Notes under the pieces: model-generated
Database searches by the model: none
Seen by the model: the letters and a program-made list of their open reading frames with translations, nothing else
Told to the model about the DNA's origin: nothing
In this document: positions 1 through 7,827 of the stretch, in pieces
Layout of the letters: each line of letters begins with the position of its first letter
Position numbering within the stretch: the first letter of the stretch is position 1
Origin: JAFNGF01 sp964567045
GTDB lineage: Bacteria > Planctomycetota > Phycisphaerae > Sedimentisphaerales > Anaerobacaceae
Length of the DNA stretch: 64,000 bases
NCBI GenBank assembly: GCA_964567045.1
Contig: CAZMLE010000002.1
Span: 76,063 to 140,062, forward strand
Direction: 5' to 3'
Position numbers and translations under genes: made by a program

Positions 1-953
1 TCGGTCAAGTCATCCGCCGGCACATATATTGCCTGCACGGAGGTGATTGAGCCGGCTCGTGTGGAGGCTATTCGCTCCTGCAATTCGCCCATCTCCGTGG
101 CAAGAGTTGGTTGGTAGCCCACAGCAGATGGGATGCGCCCTAATAGAGCGGAGACCTCGGAGCCGGCCTGCGAAAACCGGAATATGTTGTCTATAAAAAG
201 CAGGGTGTCGCCGATACCGATCTCGCAGAAATACTCCGCCTGGGTCATTGCGGCAAGAGCGACCCTAAATCGCGCGCCCGGCGGCTCGTTCATCTGTCCA
301 AAAACCAGACACGTATGATCCAATACCGTATCCTGGCTGTCGCCGATATGTGTTCGCTGCATTTCCAGCCAGAGGTCGTTGCCTTCGCGTGTGCGTTCGC
401 CCACGCCGGCAAAGACGGAATATCCGCCATGCTTTGTCGCGATTCTGGCGATAAGCTCCTGAATGATGACGGTCTTGCCGACGCCCGCGCCGCCGAATAG
501 TCCCATCTTGCCGCCGCGAACGAACGGGCATAGCAGATCGATCACTTTTATGCCGGTTTCAAACATTTCTGTCTTCACAGACAGGTCCACCAATCTTGGC
601 GGCAAACGGTGAATCGGGTTTCGCGTTTCGGTTATTATAGGGCCTTTTTCGTCAATGGGCTCACCGAGCAGGTTGAGGACTCTGCCCAGCGTTTGTTTTC
701 CGACAGGCGCAGTAAGGGGCGAACCGATATCTATGACATCCATTCCCCTGCGAAGGCCCAGAGTGCTGCCCAGGGCGATAGCTCTTACTCGACCCTCGCC
801 GATGTGCTGTTCGATTTCGCCCCAAAGACTGGTTTTGCCGGTGCCGAATTCGCCCCGGACCTCGACAGCGTTATATAGAGCCGGCACGTGCTCGGGTGCA
901 AACTTGGCGTCAAAAACGCTGCCCATTACCTGTATTAATTTGCCTTTATTCAT
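1..953 (-). CDS. atpD: F1 ATP synthase subunit beta (partial, C-terminus beyond window)
   Basis: Catalytic beta subunit of the cytoplasmic F1 head. The reading frame is open from an ATG at 953 to the window edge, giving about 317 residues, so roughly the last third is outside. Visible family marks are the Walker A loop GGAGVGKT at residues 154-161, the GVGERTREG segment carrying the catalytic glutamate, IDNIFRFSQAG (Walker B side) and the GYQPTLATEMG loop. The start overlaps the stop of atpG by ATGA, showing translational coupling. It is the last atp gene seen; atpC would be expected next, outside the window. Nothing looks degenerate. Confidence 0.97.
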   Translation of the reverse strand, partial: MNKGKLIQVMGSVFDAKFAPEHVPALYNAVEVRGEFGTGKTSLWGEIEQHIGEGRVRAIALGSTLGLRRGMDVIDIGSPLTAPVGKQTLGRVLNLLGEPIDEKGPIITETRNPIHRLPPRLVDLSVKTEMFETGIKVIDLLCPFVRGGKMGLFGGAGVGKTVIIQELIARIATKHGGYSVFAGVGERTREGNDLWLEMQRTHIGDSQDTVLDHTCLVFGQMNEPPGARFRVALAAMTQAEYFCEIGIGDTLLFIDNIFRFSQAGSEVSALLGRIPSAVGYQPTLATEMGELQERIASTRAGSITSVQAIYVPADDLT

Positions 954-1843
954 CTTAAAGCTCCGGTGCCGCTGATTATATCAAGCAGTTCGCTTGTTAT
1001 CTGCGTCTGCCTTGCTTGGTTGTACTGGGCGGTCAGGTCCCTGATCATATCTTCTGCGTTCTTTGTGGCGTTCCGCATGGTTATCATGCGTGCCACGTGT
1101 TCCGAGAGCGCGGCCTGCAAGAAACAATCCTTTATCGTTGCGTGCATTATCATCCTTGCCAGACCTTCGATAATATCCTTCGGTGACGGTGACATATAGA
1201 AATCTTCAAAAACTTGCTCCCAGGGCCAGATGACTTTTGCCCGCGTAGTCAAATCGTCAATCAGCTCGGTCAGCGGCATAATGGTTCTGGTTTGTGCCCG
1301 CTGGTGGCCGGGCGAATGGAAAGCCATATACAGAACCCCAAAGTAATCGAGCTGCCCGGCGATGTAGCGGTCTATGAAATCATCAGCTATCTGGTGAATC
1401 TGTGCATCCGAAGGTATCTCATCGAGATTGCTGTACAGCTCGGTAGGCGCAAGGCCATGCGAGGACAGTATGTTGATCAATCTGCCGCCGGTCGCGTAGA
1501 TATCCAATTTCCTGCCCGATGCCTTTGCCAGATTCAAATGTGTCTCCAACATCTTGTAGATGGAACTGTTGTACAGCCCGCAAAGCCCGGCTCTCGAGCT
1601 GATGGCTAAAACCGCGGACCTGCCCGAGGAGTTCTCCCTCAGCAAGGGATGCTCCAGCGGTGTCTCGGAAGTAACCAGCAGATACCCCGCCTGCGCCAGG
1701 GCATCATGGTACTCCGCGACCGCCAGCCATTTGTTGTAGTAAGACTTGAACATGGCGGTTGAGACTATCTGCATCGTGCGGGTCAGCCTACAGATATTGC
1801 TGACCGCTTTACGGCGGCCAAGTATTTTGCGTGTCCCAACCAT
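950..1843 (-). CDS. atpG: F1 ATP synthase subunit gamma
   Basis: Central rotor shaft of F1, 297 residues, the usual length. The N-terminal helix (RKILGRRKAVSNICRLTRTM) and the C-terminal helix with AEDMIRDL and YNQARQTQITSELLDI are the conserved antiparallel coiled coil that turns inside the alpha3beta3 ring. It starts 16 bases after the atpA stop and overlaps atpD by 4 bases. The middle Rossmann-like part is divergent, as usual for this subunit. Confidence 0.96.
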   Translation of the reverse strand: MVGTRKILGRRKAVSNICRLTRTMQIVSTAMFKSYYNKWLAVAEYHDALAQAGYLLVTSETPLEHPLLRENSSGRSAVLAISSRAGLCGLYNSSIYKMLETHLNLAKASGRKLDIYATGGRLINILSSHGLAPTELYSNLDEIPSDAQIHQIADDFIDRYIAGQLDYFGVLYMAFHSPGHQRAQTRTIMPLTELIDDLTTRAKVIWPWEQVFEDFYMSPSPKDIIEGLARMIMHATIKDCFLQAALSEHVARMITMRNATKNAEDMIRDLTAQYNQARQTQITSELLDIISGTGALR

Positions 1844-1859
1844 CGTCCATAGCCGCTTT

Positions 1860-3368
1860 TTACTGGTTTGTCGCTTTGAATTGCTTTATCGCAGCGGCAA
1901 TTTTCTCGGCAAGCTCATCACTGAAGGCCTTAGTCTTGTTTATTTCATCAACGTACTGCGGCTGCTCCTTTGCCAGATGCTGCAGAAATTTGGTCGCGAA
2001 CTGGCCGACGACATTTACGGGTATGTCATCGAGCAGGCTGACCGAGCCTATATAAATGGTGACCACCTGCTCACCGACCGACATGGGCGAGAATTGCGGC
2101 TGCTTCAGCAGCTCTACCATCCGGCTGCCGCGGTCGAGCTGAGCCTGCGAGGCTGGGTCCAGCTCCGTGCCCAACCTGGCAAAGTTTTGCAGCTCACGAA
2201 ATGCCGCGAGGTCAAGGCGCAGCTTTGCGGCCACTTTTTTCATGGCCGGAACCTGGGCGTTGGCGCCGACCCTGCTGACGCTTACTCCGACATCTATTGC
2301 CGGCCTTACGCCGGCGTGAAAAAGCTCCCGCAGCAAATAAATCTGCCCATCGGTAATGGATATGACGTTTGTCGGTATATAGGCTGAGATTTGGCCTTCA
2401 AGGGTCTCGACAATGGGCAGCGCCGTCAGCGACCCGCCGCCGAGTTTATCCGAAAGTTTTGCACTTCGCTCAAGAAGACGGCTGTGCAGATAAAAGATGT
2501 CGCCGGGATAGGCCTCGCGTCCCGGCGGCCGCCGCAACAACAGGCTCAACTGGCGGTAGGCAATGGCGTGCTTGCTAAGGTCATCATAAACGCACAACGT
2601 GTCACGATGCTTTTCATACATAAAGTATTCCGCCAACGCGCAACCGGCATACGGTGCAATATATTGCATCGCAGCGCTATCCGCAGCCGAGGCGGCGATG
2701 ACGACCGTGTACGCCATAGCATCGTACTTTTTCAGGGTCTCGACAACCTCAGCAATTGCTGATGCTCTTTGCCCGATGCCCACGTAGGTGCAGATTACAT
2801 CTTGGCCCTTCTGATTAATTATGGCGTCAAGGGCGATAGCCGTTTTGCCCGTCTTACGGTCGCCGATGATAAGCTCTCGCTGACCCCTGCCGATTGGGAT
2901 CATCGAGTCTATGCTTTTTAAGCCCGTTTGCAGCGGCTGTTTGACCGGCTGGCGCTGGGCGATTCCGGGGGCCTCAGATTCGATAAACCGCCGGGCCGTA
3001 GTTTGCACGGGCGGGCCGCCATCTATAGGCTCACACAGCGGGTTGAGAACTCTACCCAGCAGCTCGTCACCAATGGCGACCGACATCAGCTTGCCGGTGG
3101 CCTGCACATCCGAGCCTTCTTTGACTTTCGTATAATCGCCGTAGATGACGGCGCCTACGGAGTCCTCTTCGAGGTTAAAAACCTCGCCGAAGACGTCATT
3201 CTCAAACTGGAGGACCTCGCCCACCATCGCATCATCGAGTCCGTAAATGCGCGCGATGCCGTCCGCCAGCTCTACCACCCGGCCGACCTTGGAGACGTCC
3301 AGCTTACTTTTGTACTGGCTGATCTCCTGCTTGAGAATACCGCTTATTTCGGTGAAATCGAATTTCAT
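1860..3368 (-). CDS. atpA: F1 ATP synthase subunit alpha
   Basis: Non-catalytic nucleotide-binding subunit of F1, 502 residues, full length. The P-loop GDRKTGKT lies at residues 169-176. The arginine finger region SVSRVGANAQVPAMKKVA and the LLRRPPGREAYPGD segment are intact. The N-terminal KSKLDVSKVGRV stretch contacts delta and the b stalk. It sits between atpH (5-base spacing) and atpG in canonical F-type order, so this is a bacterial F-ATPase and not an N-type or V-type enzyme. Confidence 0.98.
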   Translation of the reverse strand: MKFDFTEISGILKQEISQYKSKLDVSKVGRVVELADGIARIYGLDDAMVGEVLQFENDVFGEVFNLEEDSVGAVIYGDYTKVKEGSDVQATGKLMSVAIGDELLGRVLNPLCEPIDGGPPVQTTARRFIESEAPGIAQRQPVKQPLQTGLKSIDSMIPIGRGQRELIIGDRKTGKTAIALDAIINQKGQDVICTYVGIGQRASAIAEVVETLKKYDAMAYTVVIAASAADSAAMQYIAPYAGCALAEYFMYEKHRDTLCVYDDLSKHAIAYRQLSLLLRRPPGREAYPGDIFYLHSRLLERSAKLSDKLGGGSLTALPIVETLEGQISAYIPTNVISITDGQIYLLRELFHAGVRPAIDVGVSVSRVGANAQVPAMKKVAAKLRLDLAAFRELQNFARLGTELDPASQAQLDRGSRMVELLKQPQFSPMSVGEQVVTIYIGSVSLLDDIPVNVVGQFATKFLQHLAKEQPQYVDEINKTKAFSDELAEKIAAAIKQFKATNQ

Positions 3369-3373
3369 TGGCG

Positions 3374-3934
3374 TTACTTTCTACTTTTGATCCGGCTTAT
3401 CACCGTCTTGACGGCCACATCAATTCGATTCCTAATGCTGTTGTCGATCACCTTATCGCCGCAGCGGATGATGGCCCCGCCGATAATTTCGGGTTCGACA
3501 GCAACTTCAAGTTTGACATTGCTATTCATCGCCGCTGCGATGTCGTCGGAGAGCTTCTTCACTTGTCCATCCTCAAGTGGATTGGGCACTGTGACCTTGA
3601 CATGGTAGTATCCGTGATATGCGTCCCACAGCTCACCGTACCTAACGCTAATGTCGCTTAGAAACCTGGCCCGGCCATGTCTAATGACGGCCATGAGGAA
3701 GTTTGTCGTCAGGTTGGCAACTACCGGCGATAACAGCCTTTGCACCAACTGCTCTTTGTAGTCTGTAGAAAAATACAGTGAATCGAGCAGCTTGATGAAA
3801 TCTTTTTCCTGCCCAATGATGCCGGACAAAATGTCGAGGTCGCTCTTCACCGTATCGACGCTCTGCTGTTGGTCGGCCAGCTCGAAAAGACTCTGCGCGT
3901 AAATTTCTCTCAGGCGTATAGCGGTACTTATCAT
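3374..3934 (-). CDS. atpH: F1 ATP synthase subunit delta (OSCP-like)
   Basis: Peripheral-stalk subunit linking the b dimer to the top of F1, 186 residues. The N-terminal helical bundle (AIRLREIYAQSLFELADQQ) and the C-terminal GGAIIRCGDKVIDNSIRNR signature are typical of the OSCP/delta family. The start overlaps the end of atpF by ATGA (3931-3934) and the stop is 5 bases before atpA, so it is an internal operon gene. Confidence 0.94.
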   Translation of the reverse strand: MISTAIRLREIYAQSLFELADQQQSVDTVKSDLDILSGIIGQEKDFIKLLDSLYFSTDYKEQLVQRLLSPVVANLTTNFLMAVIRHGRARFLSDISVRYGELWDAYHGYYHVKVTVPNPLEDGQVKKLSDDIAAAMNSNVKLEVAVEPEIIGGAIIRCGDKVIDNSIRNRIDVAVKTVISRIKSRK

Positions 3935-4572
3935 ATCTGTCTATTGCCGTCTGGCTGCCGTTTGATTTGCCCTATCGCATCCTGGATAAGGCGGTAGTCA
4001 TCTTCAGTAGTTACCGTGCGACCGAGGACTTCCCGCGACAGCGCGGAAATCATCTCCGCTGCTTCGGCCCACAGTTGCTCCAGCGCAGCAGAGCGGGCGT
4101 ATTCAATATCGTCTTGAGCTTTTTGCTTGATTGCCAGGACCTCCCGGCAAGCCCTCTGCAGAAGCTCTTCCTGTCGCTGCTGGGCCTGGTCGGCGGCGTC
4201 TTTAATAATCTTTGTGCCCTGTTGTTTGTATTCATCGAGCAGTTTCTCCGCCTGCTGGCGAGCGTTATTGGCGGCGTCAATCTGCTGCTGGATGTGCCGC
4301 TCTCGGGCGTTTAGCCTTTCCACCATCGGCTTCCAGGCCACCTTACTGAGGATAACAAGCACCACCACAAAGGCAGCAACTGTCCAGACAGCATCGGCGA
4401 ATGACCCGCTGAAAAGCCCCTGCCCGCCGCCCCGCCCGTCCTGAGCCGGGTCGAAGGAACTCGCGTCGGGAGATGCGGGGGCTGGCTGGCGTGCCTGCTC
4501 GGTTTGGGCAGCCCAAGCACTGGCCGAGACTAACAAAACTGCTAAAACTGTCGTAAATATCCGCAGTGCCAT
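3931..4572 (-). CDS. atpF: F0 ATP synthase subunit b, with signal-like N-terminus
   Basis: Peripheral stalk subunit, 213 residues, longer than the ~156 of E. coli. It begins with a signal-peptide-like segment (FTTVLAVLLVSASAWA). A Pro/Gly-rich linker of about 35 residues follows, then one membrane helix (residues ~60-80, VAAFVVVLVILSKVAW) and a long charged coiled coil (ERLNARERHIQQQIDAANN onward). The linker is odd: SSFDPAQDG is encoded by a copy of a dispersed intergenic repeat (4437-4458), and the flanking Gly/Pro-rich codons resemble another GC-rich palindrome of this genome. The stop overlaps the atpH start. Confidence 0.93.
   Translation of the reverse strand: MALRIFTTVLAVLLVSASAWAAQTEQARQPAPASPDASSFDPAQDGRGGGQGLFSGSFADAVWTVAAFVVVLVILSKVAWKPMVERLNARERHIQQQIDAANNARQQAEKLLDEYKQQGTKIIKDAADQAQQRQEELLQRACREVLAIKQKAQDDIEYARSAALEQLWAEAAEMISALSREVLGRTVTTEDDYRLIQDAIGQIKRQPDGNRQI
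4437..4458. repeat. CCTGAGC..GTCGAAGG dispersed element inside atpF
   Basis: The minus-strand text TCCTTCGACCCGGCTCAGGA here recurs at 18936-18955 in a spacer. Degenerate copies are at 29074-29120, 32176-32201 and 32329-32350. In atpF it codes FDPAQDG in the periplasmic-side linker. Repeats with this kind of core are frequent in environmental bacterial genomes; occurrence in a coding region is less common. Confidence 0.75.
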
Positions 4573-4584
4573 TTTGACAGAGAG

Positions 4585-4680
4585 GTAAAGTGCCTAAAGT
4601 GTTAAGTGACTAAAGTGCCTAACATTATGACTTTCAACTTTAGCCTCACTTTAGGCACTCTAGACCACTTTAGGCACTTC
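4585..4680. repeat. CTAAAGTGCC word-repeat spacer (atpF-atpE)
   Basis: The 113-base atpF-atpE spacer is made of degenerate tandem and inverted copies of the word GTGCCTAAAGTG / CACTTTAGGCAC. The same word builds the spacers at 14106-14179 and 52843-52955. No gene or clear terminator is visible, and its position inside the atp operon suggests transcription reads through it. Confidence 0.8.
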
Positions 4681-4685
4681 AACGT

Positions 4686-4958
4686 TTACCGCATCCAGTA
4701 AAGCGCCAAGAAGCATATAAGTAACGAGAAGAATGTGATTCCTTCAACAAGGGCGGCGGCGATAACCATCGTAGAGAATATGCGCGCCCCGGCCTCCGGC
4801 TGGCGGGCTATGGATTCGACGGCTCTGCTTCCGATCCAACCAATTGCAAATGTGGCGGCCAATATTATCACATCGCAACCGAGCATCACCGCCCCAATAG
4901 TCAGCGCCGAAACGCTGGTCCCCGTCGCCGCCAAGATGCTACCTGAAAAAAATGTCAT
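4686..4958 (-). CDS. atpE: F0 ATP synthase subunit c
   Basis: Membrane rotor ring subunit, 90 residues, two transmembrane helices joined by the polar loop SIARQPEAG. The start at 4958 is chosen because GGAGGT lies about 9 bases upstream; a longer frame upstream runs through a hairpin and lacks a family match. The ion-binding carboxylate is Glu in ALVEGITFF. By comparison with the Ilyobacter sodium-type c subunit, the sodium ligands are replaced: the helix-1 Gln is Ile, and the Ser/Thr after the Glu are Gly/Ile. The ring is therefore predicted to carry protons. This is inference from motif alignment by eye. Confidence 0.95.
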   Translation of the reverse strand: MTFFSGSILAATGTSVSALTIGAVMLGCDVIILAATFAIGWIGSRAVESIARQPEAGARIFSTMVIAAALVEGITFFSLLICFLALYWMR

Positions 4959-4987
4959 TTTTCTAAACCTCCATGACAAATATTTAG

Positions 4988-5007
4988 CCCCCCAGTTTAC
5001 TGGGGGG
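4988..5007. repeat. Perfect 8-bp hairpin in atpB-atpE spacer
   Basis: CCCCCCAG-TTTA-CTGGGGGG, an 8-bp perfect stem with a 4-base loop, 30 bases upstream of the atpE start. Its flanks (AAATATTTAG on the left, TCTTTACC on the right) match a second hairpin at 34992-35009 whose stem sequence differs. It could set differential expression of the c subunit. Confidence 0.6.
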
Positions 5008-5016
5008 TCTTTACCA

Positions 5017-5856
5017 TTAATGTTCCGGCGAAATCGAAAACCCAATGTAAAGCGTGGACAAAAACGTAAATACAAACGCCTGGATAAACGCTACAAGCAG
5101 CTCCAAGAATGACACCGCAACAACGGCCGATACCGAAGCAACCGCGGCACAATAGTTCTTGAAGACTAATATCAGGCCCAAGAGCGTGGCCATAAGAATA
5201 TGGCCTGCTATTATATTGGCAAAAAGCCGCACCGCAAGAGTGAACGGCCTGACAAATGCGGTGATGATTTCCAGAAAGTACAGAAGCGGCATGATCCACC
5301 ATGGCGCCCGCGGGGCAAAATTGATGATGTAGTGCCCGAATCCTTGCTGTCTGATGCCGTAGATATGAGTCATCAGGAATGTTACCGCTGCCAGTCCGCC
5401 TGTGACGTAGATGTTTGCGGTGGCGGGGCCGCCGAAATGGTTCTCCCTTCCTGTCAGCAGAGCGATGATTTTCTCCGATGGAACCATCCCAAGCAAATTG
5501 AGGCTCAGAACAAAGAAAAAAATAGTCCAAACGAAGCCGATATAACGGTCGGTATGCTCACGCATCACGGGCTTAGCCACTTCTTCTCTCAAGAATACAC
5601 AAATTGATTCAATCAGGTTCGCCAATCCAGCCGGCACCATCCGCCTCGGCCTGGTCGCCACAGGGATACAGGCCAGAAGCAGCAGCGCAGCCGCCGCCAC
5701 TACAAGCATGTGGTTACTTACAATCACGTCCCATCTGCCGACAGAAATCGTGAATATCGGCGCAGATTGGCTCGGCAGAAGAGGATCGAAATCCACCGAC
5801 GCAACAAAATGGAAGCCTGCAATACTCAAACTTGATTGTAAATTCCCAATTTCCAA
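5017..5856 (-). CDS. atpB: F0 ATP synthase subunit a
   Basis: Stator proton channel, about 279 residues with five to six membrane helices. The key segment FTLAVRLFANIIAGHIL carries the essential arginine, and the last helices contain LLVAFIQAFVFTFLSTLYI. The start is uncertain: the frame opens with TTG at 5856 inside a word-repeat stretch (AATTGGAAATTGGGAATT), and no good ribosome-binding site precedes it. In-frame GTG/TTG codons downstream (for example near 5796) are alternatives. It is the first gene of the atp operon, since no atpI is seen upstream. Confidence 0.94.
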   Translation of the reverse strand: MEIGNLQSSLSIAGFHFVASVDFDPLLPSQSAPIFTISVGRWDVIVSNHMLVVAAAALLLLACIPVATRPRRMVPAGLANLIESICVFLREEVAKPVMREHTDRYIGFVWTIFFFVLSLNLLGMVPSEKIIALLTGRENHFGGPATANIYVTGGLAAVTFLMTHIYGIRQQGFGHYIINFAPRAPWWIMPLLYFLEIITAFVRPFTLAVRLFANIIAGHILMATLLGLILVFKNYCAAVASVSAVVAVSFLELLVAFIQAFVFTFLSTLYIGFSISPEH

Positions 5857-5920
5857 TTTTCAATTGTCTTGTTCGCTCGTAATATTACCAATTACTGCCC
5901 GCAAGGACAATAGGCCTGCC

Positions 5921-5957
5921 GCCCCCGCGTCTTCCTGCGGAAGCCAGGAGCGGGGGC
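5921..5957. repeat. GC-rich palindrome, copy A (intergenic)
   Basis: 37 bases beginning GCCCCCGCGTCTTCCTGC and ending GCCAGGAGCGGGGGC, in the divergent spacer between atpB and the phosphate transporter. Near-identical elements lie inside the pepA gene (40854-40891) and the DUF6057-like gene (13746-13782). A related one lies in the PTPS gene (39354-39391). Confidence 0.85.
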
Positions 5958-6073
5958 CGCTCGCTGAATCTTTGCCCCTCAGCAAAAAGTTGCTTGACCT
6001 ATCCGGTGAAAACGGATAAAAAAATCGCTCTGTCAAAATTTTCGGCTCTTTGACGGTTTTGTAAAGAATCAAT

Positions 6074-7777
6074 ATGATCAGAGAAATGATCTTCGGCGTA
6101 ATCGGGGGGTTGGGCCTTTTCCTATTCGGCATGGTGTTGATGTCGGAAGGACTAAGAAAAGCCGCCGGGCCAAAGCTCAAGAACATCCTGGAATCAATGA
6201 CCAAAACAAGGCTCACCGCCTTTCTTGTCGGCGCAGGCGTTACATCGTTGATTCAGTCGAGTTCCGCCACAACCGTGATGGTTGTGGGTCTTGTCAATGC
6301 CGGGCTGCTTACACTCAAGCAGGCGATAGGCGTGATTATCGGAGCCAACGTAGGGACAACCGCAACAGCCTGGCTGGTGTCTGTGTCGGGCCTCGAGTTT
6401 CTCAATATTTCAATGTACGCGATGCCGGCCATCGGCTTAGGATTTTTCCTGCACATGGGGGGCAGATCGCGAAGGACAAAGAGCCTTGGCCAAATAATAC
6501 TGGGATTTGGCATCCTGTTTCTCGCCATTGGCATTATGAAAGACGCATTCCACCCATTGGAGAAAAGCCAGGGCGTTCAAGAGCTTCTTATTTCTCTTGG
6601 CAATAAGCCGCTGCTGGCTGTTCTGGCTGGGACGGTGATAACAATGCTTATTCAGAGCAGCTCCGCATCCATTGCGATTGTGCAGATATTAGCAATGAAT
6701 GGGGCTTTCGGCACTAATTGGGAAGCGGCGTTTAACGTTGCGATGCCGTTTGTTTTAGGAGCAAATATCGGCACCACAATCACCGCCCAGCTTGCGGCAT
6801 CGCAGGCAAATCGGAACGCCAGGCGCGCCGCCTGGGCACACACGATGTTCAATGTCCTTGGCTCGGTCATCGCTTATCCATTCGTTTCTCTTGGTTGGTA
6901 TCGTGCTTTTGTTCAGATGATTTTTCCCTGGGAGCTTGGGCCCACTACTATTGCATCAGAAATCGCTGTTGGCCACACGATGTTCAATGTAGTTAATTCG
7001 GGCATATTCTTGCCGATGTCGGGCTTGCTGGAAAAACTGGCGATTAAGTTAGTGCCAAGAAGACCGAGTGAGATAGCGATGGCGCCGGTGGTGCTTGAGA
7101 AGCATCTTCTCGATACGCCCGAAATAGCTCTGCAGCAGGCCAAACGCGAAATTGCCCACATGGCAAAAACCGCAAGGAGAGCCTTCAGCCAGTCAATCGA
7201 GGGGATAATAGAGGACGACAGAAAGAAACTTGGCTCGGTCAAAGAAATAGAAGATGTTGTGGATTCACTACAGTTTGAAATCACATCTTATCTTTCAGCA
7301 TTGTCGAGCAGGGTCCTATCCGAAGAGGTATCCATCGAATTGCCGGTTCTTTTGCACGCGGTCAACGACCTTGAGCGTATCGGCGACCACGCCGTCAATA
7401 TCGTCGAAATTGCCCAACGAAAGATCGAGCAGAAACTTTCCTTCACCAACTCAGCTCTTGCCGAGGCCGAGCAACTGAGAAAAGAGGCGTCCCAGATGTT
7501 CGGTTATATCATAACAGCTCTGGAGAATAACGATACCGCCGCCGCCCGATTGGCTCTGGTCAACGAAAACAACCTGAACAAAATGCAGGTTGATTTTCGC
7601 CGCAGCCACGTTCAACGCATGACCGATGGAATTTGCTCGGCTGAGACTGGCCTGATATTTATTGATTTGGTTGACAACGTTGAGAAGATCGGCGACCACC
7701 TCAGTAATATCGCCCAAGCGGTAATAGGCGGCCTGCAATGGGCGGAAGTCGAGCCAAAAGCTGTTTTGAGGCGCTAG
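6074..7777 (+). CDS. Na/phosphate cotransporter family protein with PhoU-like C-terminus
   Basis: 567-residue inner-membrane protein. The N-terminal ~330 residues hold two inverted copies of the NptA/PNaS family motif (LIQSSSATTVMVVGLVNAG and LIQSSSASIAIVQILAMNG), each with several hydrophobic helices. The C-terminal ~220 residues are helical, with paired LERIGDHAVNI and VEKIGDHLSNI motifs typical of PhoU domains. Probable role is sodium-driven phosphate uptake with a built-in sensor, as in YjbB-like proteins. A weak promoter-like TTGACC-17-TAAAAA lies at 5994-6022. It is transcribed divergently from the atp operon and is probably monocistronic. Confidence 0.9.
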   Translation: MIREMIFGVIGGLGLFLFGMVLMSEGLRKAAGPKLKNILESMTKTRLTAFLVGAGVTSLIQSSSATTVMVVGLVNAGLLTLKQAIGVIIGANVGTTATAWLVSVSGLEFLNISMYAMPAIGLGFFLHMGGRSRRTKSLGQIILGFGILFLAIGIMKDAFHPLEKSQGVQELLISLGNKPLLAVLAGTVITMLIQSSSASIAIVQILAMNGAFGTNWEAAFNVAMPFVLGANIGTTITAQLAASQANRNARRAAWAHTMFNVLGSVIAYPFVSLGWYRAFVQMIFPWELGPTTIASEIAVGHTMFNVVNSGIFLPMSGLLEKLAIKLVPRRPSEIAMAPVVLEKHLLDTPEIALQQAKREIAHMAKTARRAFSQSIEGIIEDDRKKLGSVKEIEDVVDSLQFEITSYLSALSSRVLSEEVSIELPVLLHAVNDLERIGDHAVNIVEIAQRKIEQKLSFTNSALAEAEQLRKEASQMFGYIITALENNDTAAARLALVNENNLNKMQVDFRRSHVQRMTDGICSAETGLIFIDLVDNVEKIGDHLSNIAQAVIGGLQWAEVEPKAVLRR

Positions 7778-7827
7778 CTAACAGCAGGTCAATATTGCTT
7801 GCAAACTTGCCCAACCATGTTCTGCAT

